Source: Bisporella sp. PMI_857 (lineage: Eukaryota; Ascomycota; Leotiomycetes; Helotiales; Helotiaceae). Taken from it: DNA of 64,000 nucleotides. Below the pieces are notes generated by a model. That model saw nothing but the letters and a program-made list of their open reading frames with translations. It did not search any database and had not been told where the DNA came from. This document shows positions 53,042 through 64,000 of this stretch, in pieces. The stretch covers positions 1-64,000 of the forward strand of contig JAJSPD010000087.1 of assembly GCA_021307315.1 (NCBI GenBank), in the 5' to 3' direction. The translations under genes were made by a program, and so were the position numbers. Every line of letters starts with the position of its first letter. Within the stretch, counting starts at the first letter, position 1.

Positions 53042-53989
53042 ATGGAAAATCTTAAAGTCACGTGTGCTCAGTTCGAGAACAAATCTGGGGACAAGGAGTT
53101 CAATCTCTCGGTTATCCAGAATCTTTCCCGCCAAGCATCAGCCGTAGGATCGAAAGTTATAGCCTTCCATGAATGTAGTATCACAGGCTACACGTTTGCT
53201 CAACGGCTATCTCGCGATGAACTCCTTTCCATAGCCGAGACCATCCCTGATGGGCCGAGCATCAAAATACTCCAGTCCATAGCAGCAGAGATCAACATCA
53301 CCATCCTGGCTGGTCTTTTCGAAAAAGATGCCCAAAACAACATATACAACACCTACATCTGTGTCACGGGGACCAGCGTCCTAGCGAAATACAGAAAGCT
53401 GCATCCTTTTATTAGCAAACATCTCTCCCCGGGAAATGAATACGTCACATTTGATCTTCATGGGTGGAAATGCGGGATCCTAATCTGTTATGATAACAAC
53501 GTCGTCGAAAACGTTCGGGCCACTGCGCTTCTGGGTGCCCAGATAATATTCATGCCCCATGTAACAATGTGCACGCCATCGACGCGCCCAGGCGCTGGAT
53601 TCGTGTCTCCCGCTCTTTGGGAAAATAGAGTAGCAGATCCCACATCTCTACGCCTGGAGTTTGATGGCTTAAAAGGCAGGGCCTGGTTGATGAAGTGGCT
53701 GCCGGCTAGGGCATATGACAATGCCATCTATGTTGTCTTCAGCAATCCCATTGGTATGGATGACGACCAGTTGAAGAATGGTTGTTCGATGATCGTCGAC
53801 CCGTTTGGTGATGTGATCGCTGAGAACAGGGAGCTGGGAAATGGAATTTCTAGCGCGGTTTTAACGTCCGAAAAGTTGGAGTTGGCGGGTGGGAAGAGGT
53901 ATAAGGATGCGAGGAGGCCAGAGTTATATGGGGGGATCATTGCGAAGAGCCATAAAAGCGAGCTTCGAGTTAATTGGATTCAAAAGTAA
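53042..53989 (+). CDS. Carbon-nitrogen hydrolase (nitrilase superfamily)
   Basis: Intronless, 315 residues. The Glu-Lys-Cys triad is in place: FHECS (Glu44), KYRKLHP (Lys119) and GILICYDNN (Cys149). Other family marks are KVTCAQFE at the N-terminus, LSPGNEY and the late block NGCSMIVDPFGDVIAE. It should hydrolyse a non-peptide C-N bond (amide, carbamoyl or nitrile); which one cannot be told. No targeting signal, so cytosolic. Complete. Confidence 0.93.
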   Translation: MENLKVTCAQFENKSGDKEFNLSVIQNLSRQASAVGSKVIAFHECSITGYTFAQRLSRDELLSIAETIPDGPSIKILQSIAAEINITILAGLFEKDAQNNIYNTYICVTGTSVLAKYRKLHPFISKHLSPGNEYVTFDLHGWKCGILICYDNNVVENVRATALLGAQIIFMPHVTMCTPSTRPGAGFVSPALWENRVADPTSLRLEFDGLKGRAWLMKWLPARAYDNAIYVVFSNPIGMDDDQLKNGCSMIVDPFGDVIAENRELGNGISSAVLTSEKLELAGGKRYKDARRPELYGGIIAKSHKSELRVNWIQK

Positions 53990-54941
53990 TGGTTGTTGAG
54001 ATTGCGTAGGAACAGAAATTGGGGATAGAAATCTCCTAGTGCTATAACTTGATTACTTGAGGGCTTGTTCCATGCTCTGATACGCATCTTCTCAATGAAC
54101 CTTTCTTGCGGCTTCCTATAATTACCTCCACGACCTCATCCGGCTGCTATATACCTATCTCTGGCGTGTTCTAAGTACATTCTTGGCTCGGCTGTACTTT
54201 ACTATATCTTTCCCGCGATAAATATGCAACCGGGTCGCCGTTTGAACGCCGACGACTTGCACGGAAACTTTCATCAGATGAGTCCGAGTTTCTTGTCTGC
54301 TGGGGAACATGGCGATTCGAGGACTGACCGAAAACAGATTGATGATTTCTTAGAACCGGAGCAGTTGCCTAGCATGATGGCAAGAGCTCAACGAAATGGA
54401 GCTGGAGACGAAGATTCCGCCCCATATGTTTAATTCAAGCTGAGGGAAGTACCTTCTTCGATCATAGCTAGCGTAGATATTTAGGATGAAATGAGTTTGA
54501 AGAATATATATAACACTTGAATCTAGGGAGTTTAAGTATGCCACAGTCCCTCCTAATAGAATGAGCCTCGGTGATTTGCCTTTTTTTTTTTTTTTTTTTT
54601 TTGGATAAACTGGGAACTCCTAAATGTGCACCGAATGTTGAGATAACATGAATTAGGCGAGGTCTGTTCTGAAAAAATAGGCACTGAATTATGATATCAT
54701 TAAAAAACGAGCACCCTAAACAACTAAAATTATTAATATTATCCTTTATCTGTAATTTTTGGAACGGGTTATCATCTGTTATCAACCAGAGCGCCTGCTT
54801 CTCAAGGAATATTCCCAATCCTTACTCACACATACCAAGGAAAATATACTGAGGAGAGACCTATTTATGCCCACATCCCAATTTTCGGAATCTCCGTTGA
54901 GTGGGTTTATGAGTTATTGTATATATGTGGCATTGATCTGA
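53990..54941. other. Intergenic
   Basis: A 69-codon frame at 54224-54433 has no recognisable motif and could be a small gene, but nothing supports it. A run of ~23 T lies at ~54580-54601. Confidence 0.4.
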
Positions 54942-56012
54942 TTATACCGACCGGACTGGCTTCCGACTTGGGACAGGAGACCTAATTAGAACGGGATGAA
55001 CTGGGTTCATGACTGGAGATTGAGCTGGCGAAGAATAGTGGGTCGGTAGCTGGACGGGAGATCTAACGGGAGCGGGAAGAGCCTGGTCCTGGATTGGAGA
55101 CTGAGCTAGTGAAGAATAATGGGTTGGTAGCTGAGCTGGCGACTGCACGGGAGGCGGGTAATAATTCGCGTAGGTTTGGGGTGGATATTGTGTTGGTGAG
55201 GGATATTCAATCACGTGTCGCTCATGAGGAGGCAGAGAATACCGTGTGGTCTGCGGAACTTTGCTGTTGGGGTCGAAATTTTGGGCAGAGTATTGCCTGG
55301 TATATGGTTGTGAGAGCTCGATAGCAGCAGCTTCCTCTTGAAAAGCTTGTAATCCCCTTCGAGCCAGCATATCGCGCTTGCGGCGATATCTGTGAACAAC
55401 GATACAGCAGAAGATCCAAATGGCTAAGCTCGAAAGTCTTTAGAGACGAATATGAATTAGCATGGAGAAATGACATCGAAATGCGACAGTTATAATTGGA
55501 AATTAAGGCCTACGTGCAGATACAGAGGAACAGCAACTCTGCCATAACCTTAGGCACGCCGAGTTTGGTGTTGCTAATCCCAATGTACGTGGAGCCTCCT
55601 TCCCAGTAGACTTCGGAACCGGTGTCCCAAAGACCTCCGCTGGAGTCGTAACCGAAGAGAATTGTCAGCGGGATCCATGCAAGCCAGAGGAATAGGTAAT
55701 ATCCCAGAGTCCATCCGGGGTTCAACAATGCAGAAGTGACGCAAATGAGGTGGACAATGGTTGCAAGGACGGCAACACTAGACTGTGGAAGAATCCAGAC
55801 GGTCAGCCAATCTAAGACTACTTATTAGCTTCTGTGTGTCTATTGATCCCAAAGGAGTTCATGTCATTGAAAAGGCGGCATCGCTCACTTTGATAAGAAT
55901 GGCCGTCGAAATCGCTTGCTGCGAGACCCAAGAGTGCAGCTGAAGTGATGATATGTATGCACAGAAGCACGGTCGTCCATACTATCGGCCAACGTTCATC
56001 AGGGACTGACAT
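54942..56012 (-). CDS. Four-TM membrane protein with Pro/Ser-rich repeat tail
   Basis: Three exons (56012-55889, 55817-55514, 55437-54942; introns 71 and 76 nt), 307 residues. Four hydrophobic segments: IVWTTVLLCIHIITSAALLGL, VAVLATIVHLICVTSALL, YYLFLWLAWIPLTILFG and VMAELLFLCIC...IWIFCCIVVH. This is the MARVEL-like layout frequent in ascomycete membrane proteins. The cytosolic tail (~150 residues) has repeated PTHYSS(L/P)AQSP and PVRSP units. Function unknown. Confidence 0.82.
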
Positions 56013-57307
56013 GTTGAAGATTTCGTCTTTAACACCAGACTGTGAAGATAAAGTAAACTGTCTCGGAAGGTTAGGGACTGTGGTGAGACGGGGGAATGTT
56101 CACCCCGCATTTTTTACCTCCTTGTGAAGAGGCTCAAAATGCCCTGTGACTCGTGCAGCCTTCAAGCCCGCCTAAGCTACTGCTACTGATAGCTAGGGTT
56201 CCTGATTGGCGAGGCTTGCCAACAAAGTTACGAAAATAGAGAGGTCCATGGCCTTGGGGGGGAAGATCCCCTTGGCATTAAGTATTGGGAATCTTAACGT
56301 TGTGCTTGATCCTGCAGCTTTCCAGGGGGGCTAAGCCTGACTTGGCGAGCGTTTGTTTGTTCCAATGGGAAAATCTGTTGCTGCTAGGAAGTCGATCGAG
56401 AGACAGAATGACCTGATCATCAATTTTTCTTTCTTTCTCCATTTTCAAAAAGATGAAGATACCTCAAGTTACGAAGGGCAAGCGCATAAAGATTTACCAA
56501 ATCATAAAAGAAAATGAAGAGTGCCGCGAAATACTACTACGATGGATTCTGAAACAGATCCTTGAACGTGCGGGAATGAACCGTAATTTTTGGACCATCA
56601 TGTCTGCCCAGTGGCGCACTAACTTATGTCTGCTCTAGCGACACATCAATTGCAGGCTGATGCTTAGGTATTAGACCGATGGACCCCGCGTTTGCCACAA
56701 GTAAGTGAAGCTTCAAAATCGTGAAAAGTTCAGGGTGGAATTACTATCTATCATCCCGCTCGGTGCCTGAGGCAATCAACACCACGCCCCTCTTACCTCT
56801 ATATCTCCAAAAGTGATCCAAAGTCCAAAAAACGACACGCCTTTTGTGGTGCCCTTAGGTGGTCAAATATTGTGTTTTTGCCCTGTAAACTTGATGTCGC
56901 AGCATGGCATTGGCCAATTTGCAACACAAAGCCGTAGTCACGTGACTCTCTGGTATTAGAGGATGGGCACCATATTCCGAAATCCTGGATTGGATATACG
57001 AGCTGCTTCGGGTACAATTTGACTAGGCCGAGGGAGAGCCGAAAGTGATTCACGCCTTAGCAAGAGCCGATAAAACTAATTAATTCATAATACTCAAAGT
57101 TTGTTACAATGTACATTACCTAAGGTGGGGTTGTGTCCCTTGAGTGGCGGGGTCACTTATGCTTTCCGCTAGGGAATCGTTTCTCCGGAAGGCAGACTCT
57201 GGTGCAAAGGTGGGAGTGGATCAGATGTCACCTTCTATGGGTACCCCGAACTTCCGTCATTGCTGCACCGAAGCATCAGCCGATCCAGTATCCAGTGCAT
57301 CGTAAAC
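56013..57307. other. Intergenic
   Basis: A 61-codon Lys-rich frame at 56453-56638 and an 84-codon frame at 56799-57053 (minus) lack motifs. The region also serves as promoter for the divergent kinase gene at 57308. Nothing else recognised. Confidence 0.4.
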
Positions 57308-58403
57308 ATGGGTTATGATAATCGGGCAGACACTGTGCTAGAACGAGTCTTGCCTTCCATCAGACGCCATCTCGACGCACGAGACAGCAAGCCTCAGCTC
57401 CCATTCATGCTTGGAGTCACAGGTCTACAAGGTATTTCAATGTCACCAAGCTCTAGACAACCAACTCAATCCCTTTAGGATCCGGGAAATCGCACTTAGC
57501 CTCTGCTTTGGCTGAAGAACTGAACGGCAAACACAAGTACAACACCATTGAAGTCTCCCTCGATGATTTCTACCTTTCTCATCAAGCCAGAACGCAAAAG
57601 CGAGAGAAATACCCCGAGAACAAGCTGCTGAAGACTAGGGGTCAGCCGGGGACCCATGATGTAGAACTAGCAAAGTCATTCTTTCAGCAGTTCTCAGAAC
57701 CTACCAGCGAACAGATATGGATTCCATCATTCGACAAAAGTTTATTTGCTGGTGATGGCGATCGCCTTCCGCCCGAGGATTGGAGAAAGATCCCGACTGA
57801 TAGAAAGATTGACGTCTTGATTTTCGAAGGGTGGTGTGTTGGGTTTCAACCTCTTTCGAGCAAGGATGTCGAGGCAAAACGACATCAGGCCATAGAATCA
57901 AGCAAATCCAAGACAGCAAACAGCGAAAACAGCGCGGGTGATTCTCTAGAATCGCAATTCTCAACCACTACATTGTCGCATCATGACCTTGATCATCTGC
58001 TCTATGTTAACGATCGATTGGAGGAATACCGCGAAGGATTCCTGGGCCCTCAGCATTTCGATTTCCTGGTTCATCTCGATACTGATGATTTGGTTAACGT
58101 TTACACGTGGAGATTGCAGCAGGAGCATGCCATGATCAAGGCCAAAGGGAGTGGCATGACTGACGACCAGGTCGTGAAGTTTGGTAAGGCAATCTCTACT
58201 TTGTGAATGCTTGTGCAACTGAAAAACTGCTAATATGACTGCCGCATGAAGTCCAAGGATATATGCCAGCCTATGAACTCTATCTGGATGATCTGAGAGC
58301 CGGCTTTTTCCGCCGTTTGCAGAATTCTACTGGGAGGAAGAAACAGCTTCAGCTACTGATGGACATCCAAAGAAAGGTGCTCAAGCATAGTGTAATTGAA
58401 TAG
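57308..58403 (+). CDS. D-glycerate 3-kinase-like P-loop kinase (Tda10-like)
   Basis: Three exons (57308-57431, 57479-58183, 58252-58403; introns 47 and 68 nt), 326 residues. The Walker A GVTGLQGSGKS is built across the first splice. Further marks are IEVSLDDFYLSH, NKLLKTRGQPGTHD, IPSFDKSLFAGDGDR, DVLIFEGWCVGF (Walker B region) and YVNDRLEEY, which together match the fungal/plant glycerate kinase family related to uridine kinase. The expected reaction is ATP-dependent phosphorylation of D-glycerate; yeast relatives have unclear roles. A Ser/Asn-rich insert sits at ~190-215. Complete. Confidence 0.9.
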
Positions 58404-58997
58404 TTGTGCATCTTCAACCTCTCGTGAATAATGGAAAACAATTATACTTTGAGCAATAGAAAACCCAAAAGAAAATCATTTTCACAGGCCTTAAATATAG
58501 ACTCATTCTCTATGTGATAAGTATGACAAGTAGCGATACCTGTGGCAAATAGTTCGCTCGTAAGTTAATATGGATTATATTTCTTCTAGCCGACCCGACC
58601 CCTACTGTTCGTGAAAACAATAACACATAAAGCTAGGTTCTCCACATAATTATCCGCCTCCGCGTTCCATTACAGTGCCCCCGGCCCTTACCTTTCCCCG
58701 CACCGTCAATGAGGCTACTTCCGGGCTTCGTTTCGCCGAGCCAGCCCACAGTCGTACGTTGATCCCGAAATCATGGAATTGCGGACGCCAGGGGAAAGGA
58801 AGCTGTGGGGGGGTTCTGGGGAAAAGGCTTCCCTAGACGATCCGGGGGAAAAATTTCTATAAGATTGATCGAATCGTCTGATCTCAATGATATCCAAAGC
58901 ACCGGCTCTCCCCCCCTCTGACCTGCTTGACACCACCCTCAATTCTTCTCAAGACCGCTCTTCATTCTACCAAGCACTTTCTCAAACTCGCTGCGTT
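58404..58997. other. Intergenic / MFS promoter
   Basis: Pyrimidine-rich leader before ATG 58998. An upstream in-frame ATG at 58887 is also possible and would add 37 residues. Confidence 0.4.
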
Positions 58998-60672
58998 ATG
59001 GCCGTCAAGACCCCCAGCTACGAGGAGAAACATGACGTTGTGGCTCACCATGAAGATCCCGAGAAGCCATCCATCAAGGAGTCGTCTCAAGTCATCGGGG
59101 ACTACGCCGGGGCCGTCGAAAAAAGCGACCCGGCTGAGATTGCACTGGTCAGGAAGTTGGACATGCGAATCATGCCGACGCTCTGGGCCATGTATTTCAT
59201 GAACTATCTTGACCGCAACGCCATTGCGAATGCAAGATTGAACGGTTTGGAGAAACATTTGGGATTGGTTGGGACGCAGTATGTGCTCCACGGCTGCATA
59301 TAATTGTGCTGGCTAACGGTCAGTTAGGTACAACACTTGTATTTCTATTCTTTTCGTCGGGTGAGTTAATCATGGCCACAACTTTCCGTGGAGAACGTTA
59401 AAATGCTAACTCGTCTGAAGATATCTTTTGATGCAGATTCCTTCTAATATGTTAATGTCTTCGAGCAAGATTCGTCCTTCAATCTATATGTCCATATGCA
59501 TGATTGCTTGGTCTCTTGTTTCTTCTCTCACGGCTCTGGTCAAGAATTATACCGGCTTGGTCATGGTTCGATTCTTTTTGGGGGTGACTGAGGCGCCATT
59601 CTGTAGGTATTTCATGGCACCTTTCGAGCTACGGGTGTGCTAACAAGCCTCTAAAGACCCCGGTGCCTTGTACCTTCTCGGCATATTCTATACCAGAAAG
59701 GAGGTTGCAACTCGAATTGCAATTTTGTATTCGGGAAATATTTTCGCAACGTCCTTCGCGGGTCTCATCGCCGCAGCCACATTCAGTTCCATTGACGGCG
59801 CCCAAGGGCTCCATGGCTGGCAATGGTAAGAGGCCCTGGCAACTATTCTTTCAAAAGACAATCTAACATTTGAAAGGCTATTCATCATCGAGGGAATCGT
59901 GACCTTCGCCGTCGCTCTCACAGCTTTCTTTCTCCTCCCCGATCATCCTATCAACACAAAGTGGCTCACCGAAGAAGAACGGATCCTCGCCGACGAACGC
60001 ATTAAGCGCGACACCGTCGGTCTTGCTCCGAACAAAGGTACGAAAGCTGGATTCATGCAAGCTGTTCGCGATCCCCGTCTGTATCTGCTCTGCTTCATGC
60101 AGAATATGCATCTCTCAGCCTGCTCGTTCAACAACTTCTTCCCTACCGTGGTTGGGTCTCTTGGCTTCGATCGAACAATCACACTGGTTCTTACTTGCCC
60201 ACCATATCTCGTCTCTGGGTTCGTGGGGTATCTTGTTGGGTATACTTCCGGGAAGTACAATGAGCGCACTTGGCATATTACTATCAGCATGGGAGCCGCC
60301 ATGGTAGGGTTCATCATCTCATGTATTACTCTTAACACAGCGGCTCGCTACATCTCCTGTTTCTTGTTTGCTTCCGGAGCATACGCCGTGAACTCGGTGA
60401 TCTTGGGATGGGTATCCGCTACGTTGGGTCAGACGACGGAGAAGAAGGCAGTATCACTGAGCATCGTCAATGTCGTCGCAAATGCCTCGTACATCTATAC
60501 AGCCTACCTGTATCCTAAATCGGACGGACCAAAGTATTTAGTGGCTATGGGAGCGAACTCCGGTTTTGCTTTTGCAACGATCGCAAGTGCCTGGGTGTTC
60601 CGCATATGGCTAATGAGTGCCAATCGCAAGCTAAAGAGAAGTGGCGATACAGGGGTCTTCTACGCTTACTAG
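58998..60672 (+). CDS. MFS transporter, Dal5/allantoate permease (anion:cation symporter) type
   Basis: Five exons (58998-59278, 59328-59360, 59421-59602, 59657-59825, 59877-60672; introns 49-60 nt), 486 residues; exon 2 is only 33 nt. Signature motifs are MYFMNYLDRNAIANARL in TM1, VGYLLMQIPSNM in TM2, RFFLGVTEAPFYPG in TM4, GWQWLFIIEG in TM5-6, and FLLPDHPINTKWLTEEER at the start of the central loop. About 12 hydrophobic segments. The family imports small organic anions such as allantoate, nicotinate, pantothenate or biotin precursors at the plasma membrane. The substrate is not evident. Complete. Confidence 0.92.
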
Positions 60673-61599
60673 AGTGTTAGAGAAGTAGTGAAGAAGAGTG
60701 TGTAATGGAGCTTCGGTAGTAAATCTTTGTAGATGAAATATAATGACCGCTTGCGCAAATATCAAATCTGCCCTATGCCAGCCATTCCGAGAAAGCTTTG
60801 CTCCCTGTGTGATCTTTCACTTGTTGCGGGGTATTCTAAAAAAGTCAAAGCTACTTTTTGTTAATATTTTTTACACGACTTCTAACTTGGATTAGATACT
60901 CAGCATCGTTATTTACAACGAATCTGGAAATAGGAACCCGGGGCCTTTTAGTTGAGGTAAACGTGCTGTTTGAAGAATAGTACGGCGAACCTGACGACGA
61001 TTTTTCAAGAGGCGGCAGGGAAATTCATTAAAAGTGCAAAAATATACAGTAAAGCAGAATGAATCGATAATAATAAGTAAGTTTTCATACAAATAAAAGT
61101 ATTTTTTTTAATTGATTTTTTAATTGATTCGCTAACTAGATTTAGTCTTAGAAACCGACCAGCTACCCGATCAACTGCGAGATGAAGTACGTGGGTACCT
61201 AAATGATAAAGTACGCCTTTGGGAGTTAGAATTCTAACCAGCGGAGATAGAAAAGTAAGTTCGGGGAACTAAATTGCTAGCCAGCGTGATGGTGTAAACA
61301 ATGCGGGTTAGAATAGGCTAGTATCTCAACGTGAAGTAGTATAACGCCTTTGTCTCATCTCTCCCACAGGAATATCGTCCAGTATCCGTCAGGGGTTTCA
61401 TCAGCCACCCACTAGGCTTGAATCAATATACGAATTTTCAGCAACCAACGTCCCTGCAAGGCGAAAGTCCTGTAGCACGTCACCTAATCGCAGGCCAGAA
61501 GAGTAAAAGTGAAGCTTCCGGGGGTTCTAGGTTAATTTATCATGCATCTTTTAAAATCACCTAATAGCATTATTTTAATACCCGAAGTAAAGCATATAA
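60673..61599. other. Intergenic, AT-rich
   Basis: No gene or repeat boundary recognised. Confidence 0.45.
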
Positions 61600-61900
61600 A
61601 CTCCAATTCTCCAAGCCCCTCTCTATCAAAGTTATAAAAATAAATAAACAATAAATTAAAATGCTTACGTAGCAGCTTAACAACGGCCTTATACTCGCTC
61701 CTGGCAGCCGGCGACAGCGGCGTCTAACCATCCTCATCCTTCGACTTGATGTCGATGCACAACGGCTTCGTACCCGTTCTCGGTAGCCCCACAATAGCGG
61801 CGTGTGGCCGTTCTAATCCTCCGACTCGATGTTGGCGCGATTGTCGAGAAGCAGCTGCACGACGGCCTGGTGCCACTCCGGGCGGTATACGATAGCGGTG
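61600..61900 (-). pseudogene. Decayed ankyrin-repeat sequence
   Basis: On the minus strand, pieces of ankyrin units in shifting frames: AVVQLLLDNRANIESED, NGHTPLL, ENGYEAVVH, EYKAVVKLL. Stops (for example at ED*NGHTPLL) and frameshifts show it is dead. It may have been the tail of a larger ankyrin protein or of the adjoining HET gene. Confidence 0.65.
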
Positions 61901-61989
61901 TCCGGACAGAGATACCACCACAACCAACGTGCTACTGTAGCTAGCAGGAGAGTAAATTGGCCGAGAACAAGTTGCGTGAAGTCCATGAT

Positions 61990-63431
61990 ATGTCAAGCAA
62001 AGGCTGAATCAAATGACCCGCACCTGCACCAGCAGAGATTTGAAGGACAGGTCTCTCCTCCTGAGGACACCGACGCCAACTCTTTCATAGTCTTCGCGAG
62101 ATCCGTTTTTTGAAGGCTGATGAGTAAGACATGATGCTCAAGCTCATCATTATTTCGAAACGTTTGCCTTCCCATAACAATATACCGCAGCGTTTGAATG
62201 TCAGTGATGTCTGTAATGTCGTCTTCATCGAAGGTCAATCGCCTCCTTCCTATCGCCGTTCTTCTCTCTTATCGTATGTCAACCTACCCCATTTGTTGCC
62301 AATACCTTCCAATCGGAGAATTCGTGCGTGAGCAATTAGCGCATGTGCATCGCTTTCAGGTGCCTCGAATGGACTATGGACAGCCATGTTCCATCCCACT
62401 TCTTCCAATTCGGTCTCTATATAGCAATCCTCCCTTTGTATGCCACCCAGGGCCACGATGGCACTTTCCGATTGCCTGGGTATAATATCCGCTTCAATTT
62501 ATCTCCAGACCGTCGCCAAAGCGGGCATCTATGCTGATATTTCTCAAAAATGCCATACCGACACTGGGTTTTGAAAGTGCCTGCAGGTCGCTTTACAAAC
62601 TTTGGTATTGCATCAGGCCTGTCGGTAAGCCTTGTAAGGTCGAACCCCGAATATTTCTTGAAGAGCCACTTGGGAACTCAGGTCGCTCAGAAACTGTGTT
62701 GTTTGGTTCCGCATTTCAGTATGGGTTTCGCAGTGAATAGCGTCGCCACACTCCTAATAGGCTTGGGTCAAGGTGAAATGAATTGTTCGATGAGACAAGG
62801 CTCTCTCCTGTAAGACCCAACCCCTATTATTTAGATCAGCCCCTTCCACGTCGCGCTGAATATCATCGATAGCGACTGAATCAGAATACGGACCCGCAGC
62901 ATTTTGGTCCTTTGCCCAATGTGCGTATGACTGGCGCACTAGAACTCCTTCGTCGTCCTGGCGGTGTGTAATGGAGGTGGCAGCAATAGTGAGGTATGCC
63001 GAACCGAAGCAATCTTCCATCTTGTCGCGCTCAATATCCCAGTCGCTGCTTCCGCCACATTCACGGCATCCATCATGACGCCGAATTATGAAAATCGAGT
63101 CTATCCACAGGAATTGTATGCCGAGTCGCTGAGTGACCGTGATCGCGTCTTGGAATTTCTTTGGCAGATTGTTGATGCTCATCTCCTGATATCGACCGTC
63201 GACATTGCACTGATAAGTGCAGAAGTTGCCAAGGTCAATCCAGCGATGCGACAATGCAACGTATCGCCCTCTCTCGCCTTCGTATGAACAATAAAGATGT
63301 ATTGGATCACGGTTCCCATGGCCCCCCAGATCCATGACCATTGTAAGTAAGGGGTAAGACATAGGGGAACACGGGTGCTTCTCGTTATCATAGGTTTGAA
63401 GCCACTCGTAGAACAATTCGAACCCAGCCAC
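61990..63431 (-). pseudogene. Decayed HET domain gene
   Basis: The open part (63431-62757) has RYVALSHRW, LGIQFLWIDSIFII (usual form LWIDSLCIIQD, so the Cys and Gln are lost), AYLTIAATS and RGWVLQERALSHRTIHFT. A TAG follows at 62754-62756 in TQAY*ECGDAIHCET, where relatives have Trp. A second stop lies at ~62620, and out-of-frame C-terminal HET-like pieces run to ~61990 (RYIVMGRQ, HHVLLISLQKT). The N-terminal Cys-rich part is missing. Clearly a relic. Confidence 0.75.
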
Positions 63432-64000
63432 TTCAAGTCCTAAATTAGTATATGATGTAACGATAGTCTGGTCATCGAAATTATCCTTCTTCCGCGTTGA
63501 ATCATCTCTTTGCTCTTCCTCTCCTCAGCCTCGGCGGCGAAATACCCCATGGACTCCTTCTCTCCACTACTTTCCTCCTCTCCTTCTCACGTAGATGCTC
63601 GATACAGAACGTATCGCTTGTCGTCATCCTATCTGGATTACGAAGAGTCGCCCGGTTGTGGCTACATTTTTTTAAGGCTAAAAGGGCACCAACAACTCGA
63701 TGCTCGACGAACTCCCTCGCCCATAGTGCGGCTATATAAGCTTCGCTAGGTTGATCCAGACACTTACTACCACTGTCGAAAACCCAGTGTGAGGATGAGA
63801 GCATATTCCCCGAGACTACTCGGGTTCTATTATAGTGACGACTCTAGGCAGCACAATCCGCATAGGAAGCAGTGACAAAATAAACACCGATAGCATAGTT
63901 TATTGCAGGGCAAAAAGCGATTTAGGAGCTATATACTTAACTGTTGGAAAGAAATGGAAAGAAGACTCAGGATGGGTCGGTGAATTGGTTGCTATCCAAC
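63432..64000. other. End of window, no clear gene
   Basis: A 100-codon minus frame at 63502-63804 contains SEAYIAALWAREF, which faintly resembles the late YLAGLWrxdL block of HET proteins, but this is too weak to call. Confidence 0.3.

Noticed and set aside
63502..63804. Another HET gene fragment at the window end
   Set aside because: Only one weak YIAALWAREF similarity and no HET core motif; not enough to support a call.

Overview
The window is nuclear DNA of a filamentous ascomycete (Pezizomycotina; Leotiomycetes is a guess). Evidence: short 46-122 nt introns with CTAAC/CTAAT-like branch points, several HET (heterokaryon incompatibility) genes, a Ppo-type fatty-acid oxygenase, fungal lectin and FAS1 families, and fungal transposons (Fot1/pogo, MULE, Ty3/gypsy chromovirus). 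All exon structures are my own reading of splice signals and family continuity; there is no transcript evidence.

1-15 kb is a HET-rich accessory region: an intact intronless HET gene (1012-2979), a frameshifted HET pseudogene (3652-5576), a small LLxTCkQI-type hypothetical (6274-6924, minus), and the main find, an 8-exon gene (7870-14842). It reads as one ~2183-residue protein: NO VEIN/sacsin-type HSP90-like ATPase, NOV_C (DUF3883) and a complete HET protein. NOV_C tail and HET lie in one uninterrupted exon, so the fusion does not depend on a splice guess at the joint.

15.8-26.6 kb is a three-deep transposon nest with exact boundaries: a Fot1/pogo-like element (47-bp perfect TIRs, TA duplication) holds a Mutator-like element (82-bp perfect TIRs, 9-bp duplication), which holds a Ty3/gypsy chromovirus (identical 203-bp LTRs, 5-bp duplication). 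The gypsy element is intact and carries a textbook -1 frameshift signal between gag and pol; both host transposases are broken.

27-42 kb: a HET gene with one internal stop; a secreted Cys-rich protein; a fucose-lectin-family gene whose last intron has lost its GT donor; and a divergent pair of a DUF2235 hydrolase (minus) and an 11-exon Ppo-type dioxygenase-P450 fusion (plus) with unusual N- and C-terminal extensions.

42-64 kb: three copies of another LTR family (two solo LTRs with perfect 5-bp duplications), a two-FAS1 membrane protein, a P450, relics of a GFO/IDH dehydrogenase and ankyrin genes, a GNAT acetyltransferase, a nitrilase-family hydrolase, a four-TM protein with Pro-rich tail, a glycerate-kinase-like P-loop kinase, an MFS transporter of the Dal5/allantoate type, and a decayed HET gene. 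No PKS, NRPS or terpene-synthase core is present, so this is not a classical biosynthetic cluster. No rRNA, tRNA or CRISPR was recognised.
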